Assembly: GCF_000787575.1 (NCBI RefSeq)
Contig: NW_012236526.1
Span: forward strand, 682,001-746,000
From: Acytostelium subglobosum LB1
Taxonomy: Eukaryota > Evosea > Eumycetozoa > Acytosteliales > Acytosteliaceae
Length of the DNA stretch: 64,000 nucleotides
Direction: 5' to 3'
The notes below the pieces were generated by a model that saw only the letters and a program-made list of their open reading frames with translations, did no database searches and had not been told where the DNA came from. Position numbers and translations under genes: made by a program. Below are positions 33,177-43,786 of the stretch, piece by piece; position 1 is the first letter of the stretch; each line of letters opens with the position of its first letter.

Positions 33177-34405
33177 TGTTGGTTGTACTTGTGGAGAATA
33201 TATAAATAATAATAAATTAAATAATAATGTCTTTGTACCAATCACACTGTATTGTATGATTGATTGGTTGATTGGAATGTTGGATTAAATTGATTGATTA
33301 ATTGAATGTCTAGGATTTATCTGGATTCTATAGTATGTAAATTGAATATCCTGTCGAAACAATGTCCATTGTCTTTGATGGATGTGAACGAATAATGATT
33401 GGAGTGTCTGCCTAACGGTCGTCCATTCATTCATTCATTCATTCACTCCATCAATCAATCACTCACTCAATCACACACTATAAACAAACATACAATCAAT
33501 TAATCACGTGATATACATCAATCACTCACTAAACACGACGACCACGACCGACACACCCACCAAACCAATACCCCAAGCTACAGCCAATGCTGGATTGTTG
33601 ACGAGCGTTATGCAGATGCGGTGTGTGAGAGAGTGTGAGTGTGTATGTCTGTACCCACCCTACGCTTCCCCATCCGTCCGCGGAACACAGCACCGATGTA
33701 GGGTGGCCGGCGCAACTCGCGTGAGGGTAAAAGCAGAACAGATCACTCTGGAGACGATCTACAGTCCATCCCACCTCAAATCTATGTAGAATGTCCCGGC
33801 TGTGGCGGGTGTCTATGTGATTTGATTGGATTGGATTGATTGATTGATTGTCCTGGAGTGAGAGCAACAGCACCTGATCGAGTGTCTGTGTGCGTGATGT
33901 GTTAGTGATGAGTGAGGGGTGATTGAGTAAGGGAGTGTGTGAGTGTACCCATCACTTCCATCAATCACCTGACTGTCTGGACAAACACGCCACATATGAT
34001 TGAGGGTGTTGGCATGTATATAAATATATTATATATGATTATGGAATATCATCAACATGTCTCTATCTCTAAAATGGGTCAGCCGTCAACTGATTGTCAT
34101 ATGAATGTGTGTGTATGTGAATGAATGAGTGTGATTGGAATGATGGAGATGGATGTGATTGTTTATCGCATCGCAACAACATGCCGGAAAGCGAGTGAGT
34201 GAGTGAGTGATTGATTAAGTGGATGTATAAATATAATATATAATATAATATGTTAATATATTGTACACTTGTTGTTTGTTGATGATGGGTGATGTTGGAC
34301 CCTTGCATTCTCCACCATTCCATATTGACTGACTTGACTGACTGACTGAATGACTTGAATGTCATGGATGTGGACAGTGTGGACTGTGGAGTAGTGGGGA
34401 GTCAA
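33177..34405. other. 1.2-kb spacer, mostly repeats, possible small gene inside
   Basis: Tetramer runs (TCAT, ATCA, TGAT) cover much of it, for example 33426-33475 and 33828-33851. The part 33522-33790 is GC-richer and is considered separately. 33990-34400 holds TATA-rich DNA and GAGT runs. No other gene seen. Confidence 0.5.
33522..33728 (-). CDS. possible last exons of a small single-helix membrane protein
   Basis: On the minus strand, a GC-rich stretch reads LRRPPYIGAVFRGRMGK in one frame (about 33721-33670). After a candidate 70-nt GTAGGG..CCAG intron it reads LAVAWGIGLVGVSVVVVVF and a TGA at 33522. The combination looks like the C-terminus of a small mitochondrial or ER membrane protein. 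The donor is non-standard and the 5' exons were not found (a start MPTPSIICGVF near 33990 is only a candidate), so this is weakly supported. Confidence 0.25.
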
Positions 34406-35324
34406 TTAATAGAGACCCACTTCCTTCTTCTTGGCGTCTTGTTTCCATTTTGGTTGTTTGTTGAACTCATCTTTGGACATGGAGAACACAGTGGTGAACT
34501 GCTTGTCATCTAAATATACCTGGTGTATATGATTGATTGGATTGGAGTATGTGAATGTGAATGTGTAAATCAATGCCGAATAGTCGTTGTTGTTATAGTT
34601 ATGGTTATTGTCAATGTCATCGTCGTGGTAGAGGTCGTGGGTAGTAGTAGTCGTAGTCATCGTAGTTGTCGTTGAGATATTATATTATTCGTTTTTGGAA
34701 TATTAGTAGCAGTTCCATTCATTCCACAAACTAATCCCCAACATTCATTCATTCAATCAATCATTCAATTCCTGAACATACCTCCAACTTTGACTTGTCG
34801 ACCGATTTGTCAACCTTTGATCGATCCTTTAGTCCATCAACTATCTGTTTCTATAATATGTGTGTAGTTTGGAATGAATCCATTACAGTTAGATGGTAAG
34901 TCCAACATCACTGAGACCAAAAGTGTTTGTGAGGGAGGGAACATACAATCTGTGGACTTAGTGCAGGCTTTGATGATGGTGAGCCTGTTGGTGGTGAAGT
35001 GGTCTTGGCTGGACTGGATACTGATGTTGATACTGGTGTTGGTGTTGATGCCACTGGCTTGGATGGTGCAATAGCACTTGGAATGGTAGCTGGTTTAGCA
35101 GCTACTTGGGTGAATGTGGGCTTGGCAGCAGCCACTGGAGCAGCCTTTGGAGCAGCGGCGGCTGGCTTTGAAGCTGGGGTTGCTGTTGGAGTTGTTGTAG
35201 TCGCAGTAGTCGTCTTTGTACTCTTTGATCTTGCAACCTCCTCCTTCAATCTCTGAGCCTCCTTCCTAATGTCCTCAAGCTCCTTCTTTATCAAAGCCAA
35301 TTCTTTTGTCAAGTTTGATGCCAT
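34406..35324 (-). CDS. small villin-headpiece protein with N-terminal coiled coil
   Basis: Three exons, 35324-34947, 34850-34782 and 34519-34406, give 186 aa. Residues 1-35 are a heptad-type helix ([20 protein letters not shown]). Residues 36-126 are Ala/Pro/Thr/Ser-rich linker. The last 60 residues are a headpiece: [20 protein letters not shown], then [20 protein letters not shown] and [15 protein letters not shown], which matches the YLSDEDFxxVFGMxxxEFxxLPxWKQxxLKKxxGLF consensus with the C-terminal aromatic. Headpieces bind F-actin, and a coiled coil could make a dimer that cross-links filaments. It has no gelsolin or villin core, unlike most headpiece proteins. The family call is firm; the cross-linking role is inference. 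Confidence 0.88.
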
Positions 35325-35596
35325 CACTTCAATATCCCTTTAAAGTTAATAATATTATCTCTATTATTTAATATCTGTATACCAAACAGTTTGAAATGAA
35401 CACAAAGGTGTTGGATTGAATGATTGATTATTGAAGTTGAAGCTGATGTAAATTAAAAGACCAAGATGGATGACCAAGATGGATGGCTCAGTCAATTTAT
35501 TTGAACAACTGTTCGATCAGATGCAAAGTGTGGGGTTTTGCTTGAATCACTTTTGATCAAAAAACCGAACTACGATCAATCACCAAACATTTATTA

Positions 35597-38065
35597 CTAT
35601 TCTTGATGTTGTTGTAGTTGTTTCCCTTTGTTTAGGTAATTTATAACCTCTTGGACGTTGGTAGCGGCCAAAGCCATGGATATAGTTCCTTCGGTACGGT
35701 TCTCACAAAGGAACTTGACCATTGTTAGATCACCTCGACGTGCTGCGTTCTCCAATGCCTGTTCCGTACATCCTTCAGTGCGATTGTGATGTAAGAATTG
35801 AACGACTGTGAGATGACCCTGACCTGCAGCACCATCCATTGCATGAACAGTACAACCTTCCGTGCGATTGTTATGAAGGAATTGTACCGTGGTCAGAAGT
35901 CCATTCTCGGCCGCCGTGTCCATTGCAGAGACATTGCATCCCTCCGTTCGATTATAATGTAGGAATTGAATGATTGATAGGTGTTCAGCTGAGTGGATTG
36001 AATCCATTGCGTCTTTTGTACAGCCCTCAGTCCGATTGTTGTGAAGATATTGGAGAACTGCAAGATGTCCACGTCTCGCGGCATTGTCCATGGCTTCAGT
36101 CGTGCATCCCTCAGTCCTGTGTTGGTGGAGATATTGAACGGTGCTAAGGTGACCGCCTTCAGCAGCCCAATCCAATGCCTTTGTTGTGCAGCCTAGTTGA
36201 GGAATGTGATGGTGAAGGTATTGGATCAAACCAACATTGCCAGATTTGGCCGCCATATCTATCGTGTTGGGATGTATAACGTCGGGCATGTGAGTGATCA
36301 AGTGCTTCATCATCAACAAGTGATCAGTTATGATGCGCTCTGTCAATGGTCGCTGTAGATACTGGAATATCTCAAGTTGTCCGCCAGATGCTGCGCACTG
36401 GATGGCCCTGAACGTGACCTCCTGGCTCGTTGATTGATTGTCGCGAAGGTACTTGACAATGTCCAACTTGCCAAGGCCCGCCGCAAGCTCTATCGCGTCA
36501 TCGGTGAATCCCTCTTTGCGATTACGATGAAGGAACTCGAGGAGATGAAGATTGCCTCGTCGTGCCAGCCAGTTGATCGCCTTTGTCGTGCAGCCTTCTG
36601 TGCGATATTGATGAAGGAACCGCACCATGTCAATGTCGCCCTCCATCGCTGACAAGTCCATTGCCTGCACTGTGCAACCCTCTGTTCGTGTCTTGTGAAG
36701 GTATTCCACGACGTTGAGATGTCCATTCTGAGCAGCATAGTCCATCGCGTTTGTTGTGCAGCCCTCTGTTCGTCTCTCGTGAAGCAGTTGTAGCACCTCC
36801 ATGTATCCATACTGCGCCGCCTTGTCCATTGCCTCCTCCGTACATCCTTGATTTGTATTGTGTAGATACATGACCATGTCAAGGTGTCCAGCCGCGGCCG
36901 CATAATCCATCGCAGCGACCGTGTTGCCCTCAGTACGATGATGCCTCAAGAACAGAAACACATCCAAGTGTCCATTGGATGCGGCCCAGTCCATGGCATC
37001 GGAAGAGCAACCTTCCGTACGATTATGGTGCAGATATTCGATGGTCGACAGGTGACCGTGCGAGGCCGCCCAGTCCATCGAGTTGTGTGAGCAACCCTCC
37101 TGTCTATTGAGGTGCAGGAACTGTACGGTGGCCAGGTGTCCATCCGAGGCGGCCCAGTGCATCGCACGACTGGTGCACCCCTCCGTTCGATTGTTATGCA
37201 GGAACTCAATGACGGGCAGTTGGCCCACCTCGGCCGCCATGTCCATTGCCTCCTCAGTACAACCCTCAGTTCGATGTTGATGGAGGTACTTGACCATGTC
37301 GAGATGTCCATTGTATGATGCGTCGGCCATTGCATTGGTAGTGCAGCCTTCGGTGCGATGTTGTTGGAGGTACTTGACAATGTCCAGATGATTGTTCTCG
37401 CAAGCTCTGTCCATTGCGTCGGCTGAGCAGCCCTCCGTGCGGTTCTCATGAAGGAACTGGACAATGTCCAGCCTGCCCTGTGACGCGGCATAGTTCATCG
37501 CCATTTCCGAGCATCCCTCCGTGCGATTGTCATGTAGATACTGAGTGATCTCCAATGTGGCAGCGTAGTTCATGGCCATAGCAGTGGCACTCGATCCTCT
37601 TTCATGAAGTTGTCGCACTAGATCAAGTCGACCGATTGCAGACATAGCATCAATAGCAGTCATACATTTGAATATATCTTGATGTTGAGTATAAAGATAA
37701 CGTATAATATCTGCATGTCCACCAAATGATATGAATGATTGATTGTCATGATTGGAGATGTTTGACACAATTGTAGTATTGGTAGCAACTTTAAAGTGAT
37801 ACCTTAGTTTATATCTATTGAATGGTTGATACCTTATCAATACAAGCCATTCATTGACCACTTGTAACCATGTCATTGTTTGACATTGTAATCTATCATG
37901 ATGTATCCATCTAATACACTTTGCAATTTTCATCCAAAGCCATTTGTTATTGATTATCTGTTTGAACAGTACCTCCTCCTTCATTGCTTCCTGTTGTGTT
38001 GTGTGTCTATATATGTATGTGTGAAGTTTGCGATTGAGGTAATGAATGAAGTTGATGACACACAT
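35597..38065 (-). CDS. ankyrin-type repeat protein with more than 15 tandem units
   Basis: Open frame of 822 aa from the ATG at 38065; a more likely start is the ATG at 37984 (MKEEVLFKQIINNKWLW), which fits the usual head of this dictyostelid family and gives 795 aa. The first 130 residues form the non-repeat head. From about residue 130 to the end come units of about 31-34 residues of the type AMDxAAxxGHLxxVxFLHxNRTEGCT, that is, ankyrin helix-turn-helix units with a lineage-typical TEGC linker. There are no TM segments or catalytic domains. It probably serves as a protein-binding solenoid; many paralogues exist in Dictyostelium with no known function. Unit-to-unit DNA similarity is high, so recombination or copy-number change is likely. 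Confidence 0.88.
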   Translation of the reverse strand: MCVINFIHYLNRKLHTYIYRHTTQQEAMKEEVLFKQIINNKWLWMKIAKCIRWIHHDRLQCQTMTWLQVVNEWLVLIRYQPFNRYKLRYHFKVATNTTIVSNISNHDNQSFISFGGHADIIRYLYTQHQDIFKCMTAIDAMSAIGRLDLVRQLHERGSSATAMAMNYAATLEITQYLHDNRTEGCSEMAMNYAASQGRLDIVQFLHENRTEGCSADAMDRACENNHLDIVKYLQQHRTEGCTTNAMADASYNGHLDMVKYLHQHRTEGCTEEAMDMAAEVGQLPVIEFLHNNRTEGCTSRAMHWAASDGHLATVQFLHLNRQEGCSHNSMDWAASHGHLSTIEYLHHNRTEGCSSDAMDWAASNGHLDVFLFLRHHRTEGNTVAAMDYAAAAGHLDMVMYLHNTNQGCTEEAMDKAAQYGYMEVLQLLHERRTEGCTTNAMDYAAQNGHLNVVEYLHKTRTEGCTVQAMDLSAMEGDIDMVRFLHQYRTEGCTTKAINWLARRGNLHLLEFLHRNRKEGFTDDAIELAAGLGKLDIVKYLRDNQSTSQEVTFRAIQCAASGGQLEIFQYLQRPLTERIITDHLLMMKHLITHMPDVIHPNTIDMAAKSGNVGLIQYLHHHIPQLGCTTKALDWAAEGGHLSTVQYLHQHRTEGCTTEAMDNAARRGHLAVLQYLHNNRTEGCTKDAMDSIHSAEHLSIIQFLHYNRTEGCNVSAMDTAAENGLLTTVQFLHNNRTEGCTVHAMDGAAGQGHLTVVQFLHHNRTEGCTEQALENAARRGDLTMVKFLCENRTEGTISMALAATNVQEVINYLNKGKQLQQHQE

Positions 38066-38231
38066 TCACAACAATAACCCCCTCAACGATATTTTTTGAT
38101 GACCTGATTAGGAATGATTATGTAATGATCCCTCAAACTCGCTTCAACAAGAAAATATGTCGTACAAGTAACTTAATCATTTACTTTGATCATAGATAGA
38201 TATAAAAATTGTTGTAGATGAGTGATCAAAT

Positions 38232-39865
38232 ATGCTTTCCAGACTAAGTATCAATAATGTCAAGGTATTGACTGGACTTGCCAAAAGAGTTGCCATGATG
38301 ACACCCTTTGTGACTTCTCGTTCAATACAACTACATTACAAACAAAGTGGATACCTCAACAACAACATCAACTACCTCACATCTAAACAAATCAATGACC
38401 ACATCAGTCATTCATTCACAACATTATCAACTTCATCTTCAACTTCAACTTCTCCTTCTAGTCATCCTGACATTGATGATGAGCTCCCTGACAGACATGA
38501 CCCAAAGTGGGACCATCTCAGATCATTGGACAATCTAAAGAAGATGGTTAACCGTAACATTGAGTTGCCAGTGTTCCCAGAGGAGTACTTACCATATGGT
38601 ATTGATCCAAATGATCTGAAGGATTGTGTCCTCACTCAAGATCGCTATGACATCATAACCAAATTCTGGAACAACATCAAGATTGGTGAGAAGGATGTAA
38701 AGTTAGCTGAAATGACCTCCATCATGAATGGTCCACCTGGATCTGGCAAGTCGTTCACTCTCTACCTTCTACTCTCAATTGCCTATGTCAATGATTGTAT
38801 CATCGTCTATCTTGTAAGTACATATTCATTCTTGATCGATCATGTTGATTGATGAACTGACACACTCAACCATTCAATTAATAAATCAATCAATCAATGT
38901 AGAGGAGTGCCAAGGACTGGATTAGAACAAAGGAAGAAGATAGATGTCAACACTTTATTGACACGTTCATCAAGTTCAATTCTGGACTGGCAGCGGAGAT
39001 ACCTATGGTCAATGGTTGGATCAAGAAACAAGCAAGGGGCAATCCAACCAACATATTGGAGTTGTTCAAGGGCATCACTCCAACATACTCATGGATCGAC
39101 ATTGTAATGCATGAACTCAATCATGTCACGAGCGTACCAATCATTCTGGCAATCGATGACTACGAAGGATTGATCAAGATAGATGAGGCCAATGATTTAT
39201 TCAAGAGTTCAGATGAGGAGATGGAAGACTATGACTACCTATTCGATTTCTTCAAGGTCAAACGAGTGCCAGGAAAACGCGTCAGTCTGCTGGTATCAGG
39301 ATGCCATGGTGATCAACTATCATTCAAGTGGTCACACATGTATACCAACATGAAGCCATTCAAAGCGAACTCCAACAGACTGATTACTGATCAATCATCG
39401 ATATGTCGCGATCCTGATGCACTAAAGTATAGTGATCGACTGGAACTCAATGTGCATTGTATCACCGGTGGCAACCCTGGCGAACTGAAGCTGCTCAAAC
39501 AATGGTCAGCGAAGCATCCTCACTCCAACCCAAAGGAGTACGCAGTTGAAAGGAAGGAATACTATATGGACATTCTCAATGATTGCTGGGATCAAGTCAA
39601 AGATAGCCACATATACTATGCCGCCGAGTTTGTCAGATTCCTTCATTGCCTCTTCTTCCCAGACTCATTGGAGGGCTTCATCCATGGTCCACCAAACATG
39701 TTGGTCGACAGAGGATTGGTGCAACGTGACAGTCGCGGCAATTATGTTCCAGCATGTCTTGCGGCACGTCATGCAATGTACCAATTCTACTTCTTTGATT
39801 TACACATGAAGGACAAGAGTGACGGTGCCAAGTCGTCATCTCTCAAGAGGCGAGTGGGCTCGTAA
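38232..39865 (+). CDS. STAND/DAP3-like P-loop NTPase, paralogue A
   Basis: Two exons, 38232-38813 and 38903-39865 (89-nt phase-0 intron), give 514 aa. The N-terminus (MLSRLSINNVKVLTGLAKRV) is basic, free of acids and amphipathic, as in mitochondrial presequences; Ser/Thr/Asn-rich sequence follows. The conserved core starts HDPKWDHLRSLDNLKK, continues PVFPEEYLPYGIDPNDLKDC, and has Walker A NGPPGSGKSFTLYLLLS, a Walker-B-like strand VPIILAIDDYE, LLVSGCHGDQ as a sensor strand, and GNPGELKLL resembling the GxP motif of STAND and DAP3-type NTPases. The C-terminus (MLVDRGLVQRDSRGNYVPAC) looks like a winged helix. It is first of three tandem copies and the most diverged. The biochemical family is inferred from motif order; the role is unknown. 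Confidence 0.8.
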
Positions 39866-40071
39866 TTGAAGGTGAAACTTGATCAAAACTTGGGAAATAA
39901 AAGTGGAGTTTTGATTGAAAACCCAACGACAGGCAGTGAAGATCACGTGATGATTACGTTGACCATGGTGTAGTTTCGTGGAAATGGAACTGTTCGTTGT
40001 CATAAAAGATCACATCAACCAACTAGTTCGATCATATTATTATTATTTTACCAATAGTTTAAGATATAATT
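39866..40071 (+). promoter_or_regulatory. promoter of paralogue B with a shared element
   Basis: TGGAAATGGNACTGTTC occurs at 39979-39995 and, with a one-base difference at N, at 41963-41979 upstream of paralogue C. Both lie 71-77 bp before the ATG and are followed by AGATATAATTATG at the start codon. The conservation in otherwise diverged spacers suggests a promoter element or very recent duplication. Confidence 0.55.
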
Positions 40072-41736
40072 ATGTTGTCTAGGTTAACAACTAATGCAAA
40101 GACTTTGTCAAGCGTGACCAATCGAGTTGCCAAGTTGTCAACTTCATTGATGACAACTAGTCCAGTGCAATCACGACACAACCAAAGTGGATACCTCAAC
40201 ATCAACAACAACAACTACAACAACCACTTAACACAACCTACCAGTATTGTCCACATATCAAGTCGTTCATACACAACTTCATCAACATCAACAACAACTA
40301 CATCAACAACATCAACATCAATAACAACTAGCAAGAATGATGGTGATGATTTCCCAGACAGACTTGACCCAAAGTGGGACCATCTCAGATCATTGGAGAG
40401 TCTAAAGGAGTTGGCTGACCGTGAGGTTATATTTGGGTCGGTTAACAACATTGAGTTACCAGTGTTCCCAAAGGAGTACTTGCCCTATGGTATTGATCCG
40501 AGTGATCTGAAAGATTGTGTCCTCACAAAAGAAAGATATGAGATCATAGCCAAATTCTGGAACAACATCAAGATGGGAGAGAAGGATGTCAAAGCCGACA
40601 TGACCTCGATCATGAATGGTGGACCTGGCTCTGGCAAATCGTTCACACTCTACCTTCTACTCTCCATTGCCTATGTGAATGGTTGTTTCGTCTATTTTGT
40701 AAGTTCAAATTCTTTCTTGATCCATCGATCAATATGATCTCTAGATCTAACTTTCAATCAATCAACCAATCAATCAATGTAGAGTAGTGCCAAGGACTTT
40801 ATTAAAACAAGTGAAGAAGATAGATGTAATCACTTTATTGATAAATTGGTCAAGTTCAATTCTGGACTGGCTGCAGAGATACCTTTGGTCACTCCTTGGA
40901 TCAAGAGTTTAGAGGGCAACCCATCCAACCTCATGGAGTTGTTCGGATGCGTGGATCCGTCATACAGGTCGATGGACAAAATAATGAGGGAGATTAATCA
41001 AGTTACCAGCGTACCAATCATACTGGCTATCGATGACTACGATTCAATGGACAAGGTGGACATTAAGAAAGAACCATACAACAACAACAAGAGACCTCAA
41101 GAATATGAAATTGAAGAAAGTGGCTACTTCTTCGATTACTTCAAGATCAAACGAGTGCCAGGTCATCGAGTCAATCTGTTGATATCCGGATGCAATGGAC
41201 GTCAAATGTCAGGAAGGTTGTATCACCTGTACAACTTCATGGAGCCATTCAAAGTACATCCCACCTTATTGATATCCCACCCAAACCATGCGTTCGACAA
41301 TGAGACGTACTTGAAGTTTAGTACCAAGCTGGAAGCCACTTTGCATTGTGTCACCGGCGGCAACCCTGGCGAACTGAAGCTGCTCCAGAAATGGTCCGAG
41401 AGACATCCAGCCGGAAACCCAAAGGAGTATGCAATGGAAAGGAAGGGATACTATCTTAACTTACTGAATGAGTACTGGATCGAATTGAAGGGGGATGACC
41501 TATCCTACATATACTTTCAATTTCTGTTATTCACATACCTTCATCGCCTCTTCATCCCAGACTCATTGGAAAACATTCCCTCAAATGGACCACCTCCCAT
41601 GATGGTCAATCGAGGATTGGTGGTTCAGGATGACAAAGGCAACTATGTCCCATCATGTCTCGCCGCGCGCCATGCCATGTACCACTTCTACTTCTTTGAT
41701 CTCCCCACGAAGCACAAGTCCTACAAGAAGAAGTGA
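40072..41736 (+). CDS. STAND/DAP3-like P-loop NTPase, paralogue B
   Basis: Two exons, 40072-40698 and 40783-41736 (84-nt intron at the same codon as in A and C), give 526 aa. It has the basic presequence-like start MLSRLTTNAKTLSSVTNRVA and a Thr/Ser-rich linker with a TTTSTTSTSITTS run. Then come NDGDDFPDRLDPKWDHLRSL, Walker A NGGPGSGKSFTLYLLLS, VPIILAIDDYDSM, NLLISGCNGRQ and TGGNPGELKLL, ending in the winged-helix-like VNRGLVVQDDKGNYVPSCLA. The Walker A variants among the copies are GPPGSGKS, GGPGSGKS and GIPGSGKS, all usable for nucleotide binding. The last 100 coding bases compared and 72 bases after the stop are identical to paralogue C. Confidence 0.82.
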
Positions 41737-41804
41737 TTGAATGATAGGTGTATGGGAATATGTATTTGGCGATCGAATTAATAAAAGAAGCCAATTAATC
41801 AGTC
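41601..41804 (+). repeat. 3' segment shared with paralogue C (copy 1)
   Basis: 41601-41700 (coding) is identical by eye to 43567-43666, and 41733-41804 (stop codon and 3' flank) is identical to 43699-43770. The 32 bases between differ at several positions. The flank includes an AATAAA-like polyadenylation signal (AATTAATAAAAG). Confidence 0.9.
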
Positions 41805-42049
41805 AATCAATCAAACTATCCCATGGTGATGTAGAATACCTAATCTCACAATCTTGATCAAGAACAAGAGGTACCCTATGAGGAAGTACCAAGATTGTGC
41901 CACTTAGTCATCGCGCAATTGGCGAGTTGATTACATCCATATAGGTCTAGTGAGTTGTTTCTTGGAAATGGTACTGTTCACATGTTACAACATATTTGAC
42001 CATGATCATTTAAGAAGTATTATCAATCCATTTTGTTTGAGATATAATT
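41737..42049. other. spacer between paralogues B and C
   Basis: Begins with the duplicated 3' flank, then a long inverted repeat (41847-41899), then the promoter of paralogue C with the TGGAAATGGTACTGTTC element at 41963-41979. No gene seen. Confidence 0.6.
41847..41899. repeat. composite inverted repeat
   Basis: CACAATCTTG (41847-41856) pairs perfectly with CAAGATTGTG (41890-41899). Inside it, GGTAC (41870-41874) pairs with GTACC contiguous with the right arm. The right arm, GTACCAAGATTGTG, is thus matched in two pieces, leaving a one-sided bulge of about 13 nt. Confidence 0.8.
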
Positions 42050-43702
42050 ATGATGTCCAGGTTAACGACCACTATCTATAATCCAAAGACATTGTCTGGT
42101 CTTGGCAATCGAGTTGCCATGTTGTCAACTTCATTGACAAGTAGTCCAGTGCAACCACCATACAACCAAAGTGGATACCTCAACAACATCAAAAACAACA
42201 ACAACATCAACTACTCCTACAACCGATTGTCACAACCGATCAATGATCACACATCTAGTCATTCATTCACAACAGCATCATCAACTTCATCATCATTAAC
42301 AACAACTAGCAAGAATGATGGTGATGATTTCCCAGACAGACTTGACCCAAAGTGGGACCATCTCAAATCATTGGAGAGTCTAAAGAAGTTGGCTGACCGT
42401 GAGGTTGAATTTTGGCGGGTTACCAACATTGAGTTACCAATGTTCCCAAAGGAGTACTTGCCAAAGGGTATTGATCCAAGTGATCTGAAGGATTGTGTCC
42501 TCACCAAAGATCGATATGAGATCATAGCCAAATTCTGGAACAACATCAAGATGGGAGAGAAGGATGTCAAAGCCGATATGACCTCGATCATGAATGGAAT
42601 ACCTGGCTCTGGCAAATCGTTCACACTCTACCTTCTACTCTCCATTGCCTATGTGAATGGTTGTTTCGTCTATTTTGTAAGTTCAAATTCATTCTTGACC
42701 CTCACTGAGATCTTGAGATCTAACTTTCAATCAATCATTCAATCAATCAATCAATCAATGTAGAGGAGTGCAAAGGACTGGATTAAAACAAGTGAAAAAG
42801 ATAGATGTGGTCACTTTATTGATTCTTTGATCAAGTTCAACTCTGGACTGGCCGCCGAGATACCTGTGGTCACTCCTTGGATCAAGAGATTAGAGGGCAA
42901 CCCATCCAACCTCTTGGAGTTGCTCAAGGGAAAGGCTCCGACATACATATCGATAGACGTAATAATGATCGAGCTTAATCATGTCACCAGTGTACCAATC
43001 ATATTGGCTATCGATGACTACGAATCAATGGATAAAGTGGAGACTAAGAAAGACAACATGAGACATCTTGGATATGATATTGCAGGCAATGGACGCTTGT
43101 TCGATCACTTCAAGATCAAACGAGTACCAGGTAATCGAGTCAGTCTGTTGATATCTGGATGCAATGGGCGTCAACTGTCAGATAGGTTGGCACACCTTTA
43201 CACCTTCATGGAGCCATTCAAAGGAAATCCCAGTACACTTTCCAGCCCATTCTTTGTTTACGACTATGAGACGTACTTAAAGTATAGTAACCAGCTGGAA
43301 GCCACTTTGCATACTGTCAGCGGGGGCAACCCTGGCGAACTGAAGCTGCTCCAGAAATGGTCCGAGAGATGTCCAGCCGCCAGCCCACAGGAGTATGCAA
43401 TCCACAGGAAGGCATACTATCTTGACATACTCAATGAGTACTGGGTCGATTTGAAGGGGGATGACCTTGTCTACAGAATTTATGCATTTCAGTTATACAC
43501 ATTCCTTCATCGCTGCCTCAATCCAGACTCATTGAAGAACTTCCCCGTAACTGAAACACCATCCTTTATGGTCAATCGAGGATTGGTGGTTCAGGATGAC
43601 AAAGGCAACTATGTCCCATCATGTCTCGCCGCGCGCCATGCCATGTACCACTTCTACTTCTTTGATATTCCCATTAAGCACAAGTCCTACAGGAAGATGT
43701 GA
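42050..43702 (+). CDS. STAND/DAP3-like P-loop NTPase, paralogue C
   Basis: Two exons, 42050-42676 and 42764-43702 (87-nt intron), give 521 aa. The presequence-like start is MMSRLTTTIYNPKTLSGLGN. It has the same core as B (FPDRLDPKWDHLKSLESLKK, Walker A NGIPGSGKSFTLYLLLS, VPIILAIDDYESM, SLLISGCNGRQ, SGGNPGELKLL) and the same C-terminus. The region between the Walker-B-like strand and the sensor strand and the stretch before the final domain are the most divergent parts among A, B and C, a pattern seen in fast-evolving recognition proteins. Its 3' flank is followed immediately by a fossil virus-like element. Function is unknown; a mitochondrial or conflict-related role is inference only. Confidence 0.82.
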
Positions 43703-43770
43703 TTGAATGATAGGTGTATGGGAATATGTATTTGGCGATCGAATTAATAAAAGAAGCCAATTAATCAGTC
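43699..43770 (+). repeat. 3' flank shared with paralogue B (copy 2)
   Basis: These 72 bases are identical to 41733-41804. Similarity stops abruptly after AATCAGTC, close to the edge of the fossil element. Confidence 0.9.
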
Positions 43771-43786
43771 GATTAATCAAACCTGC

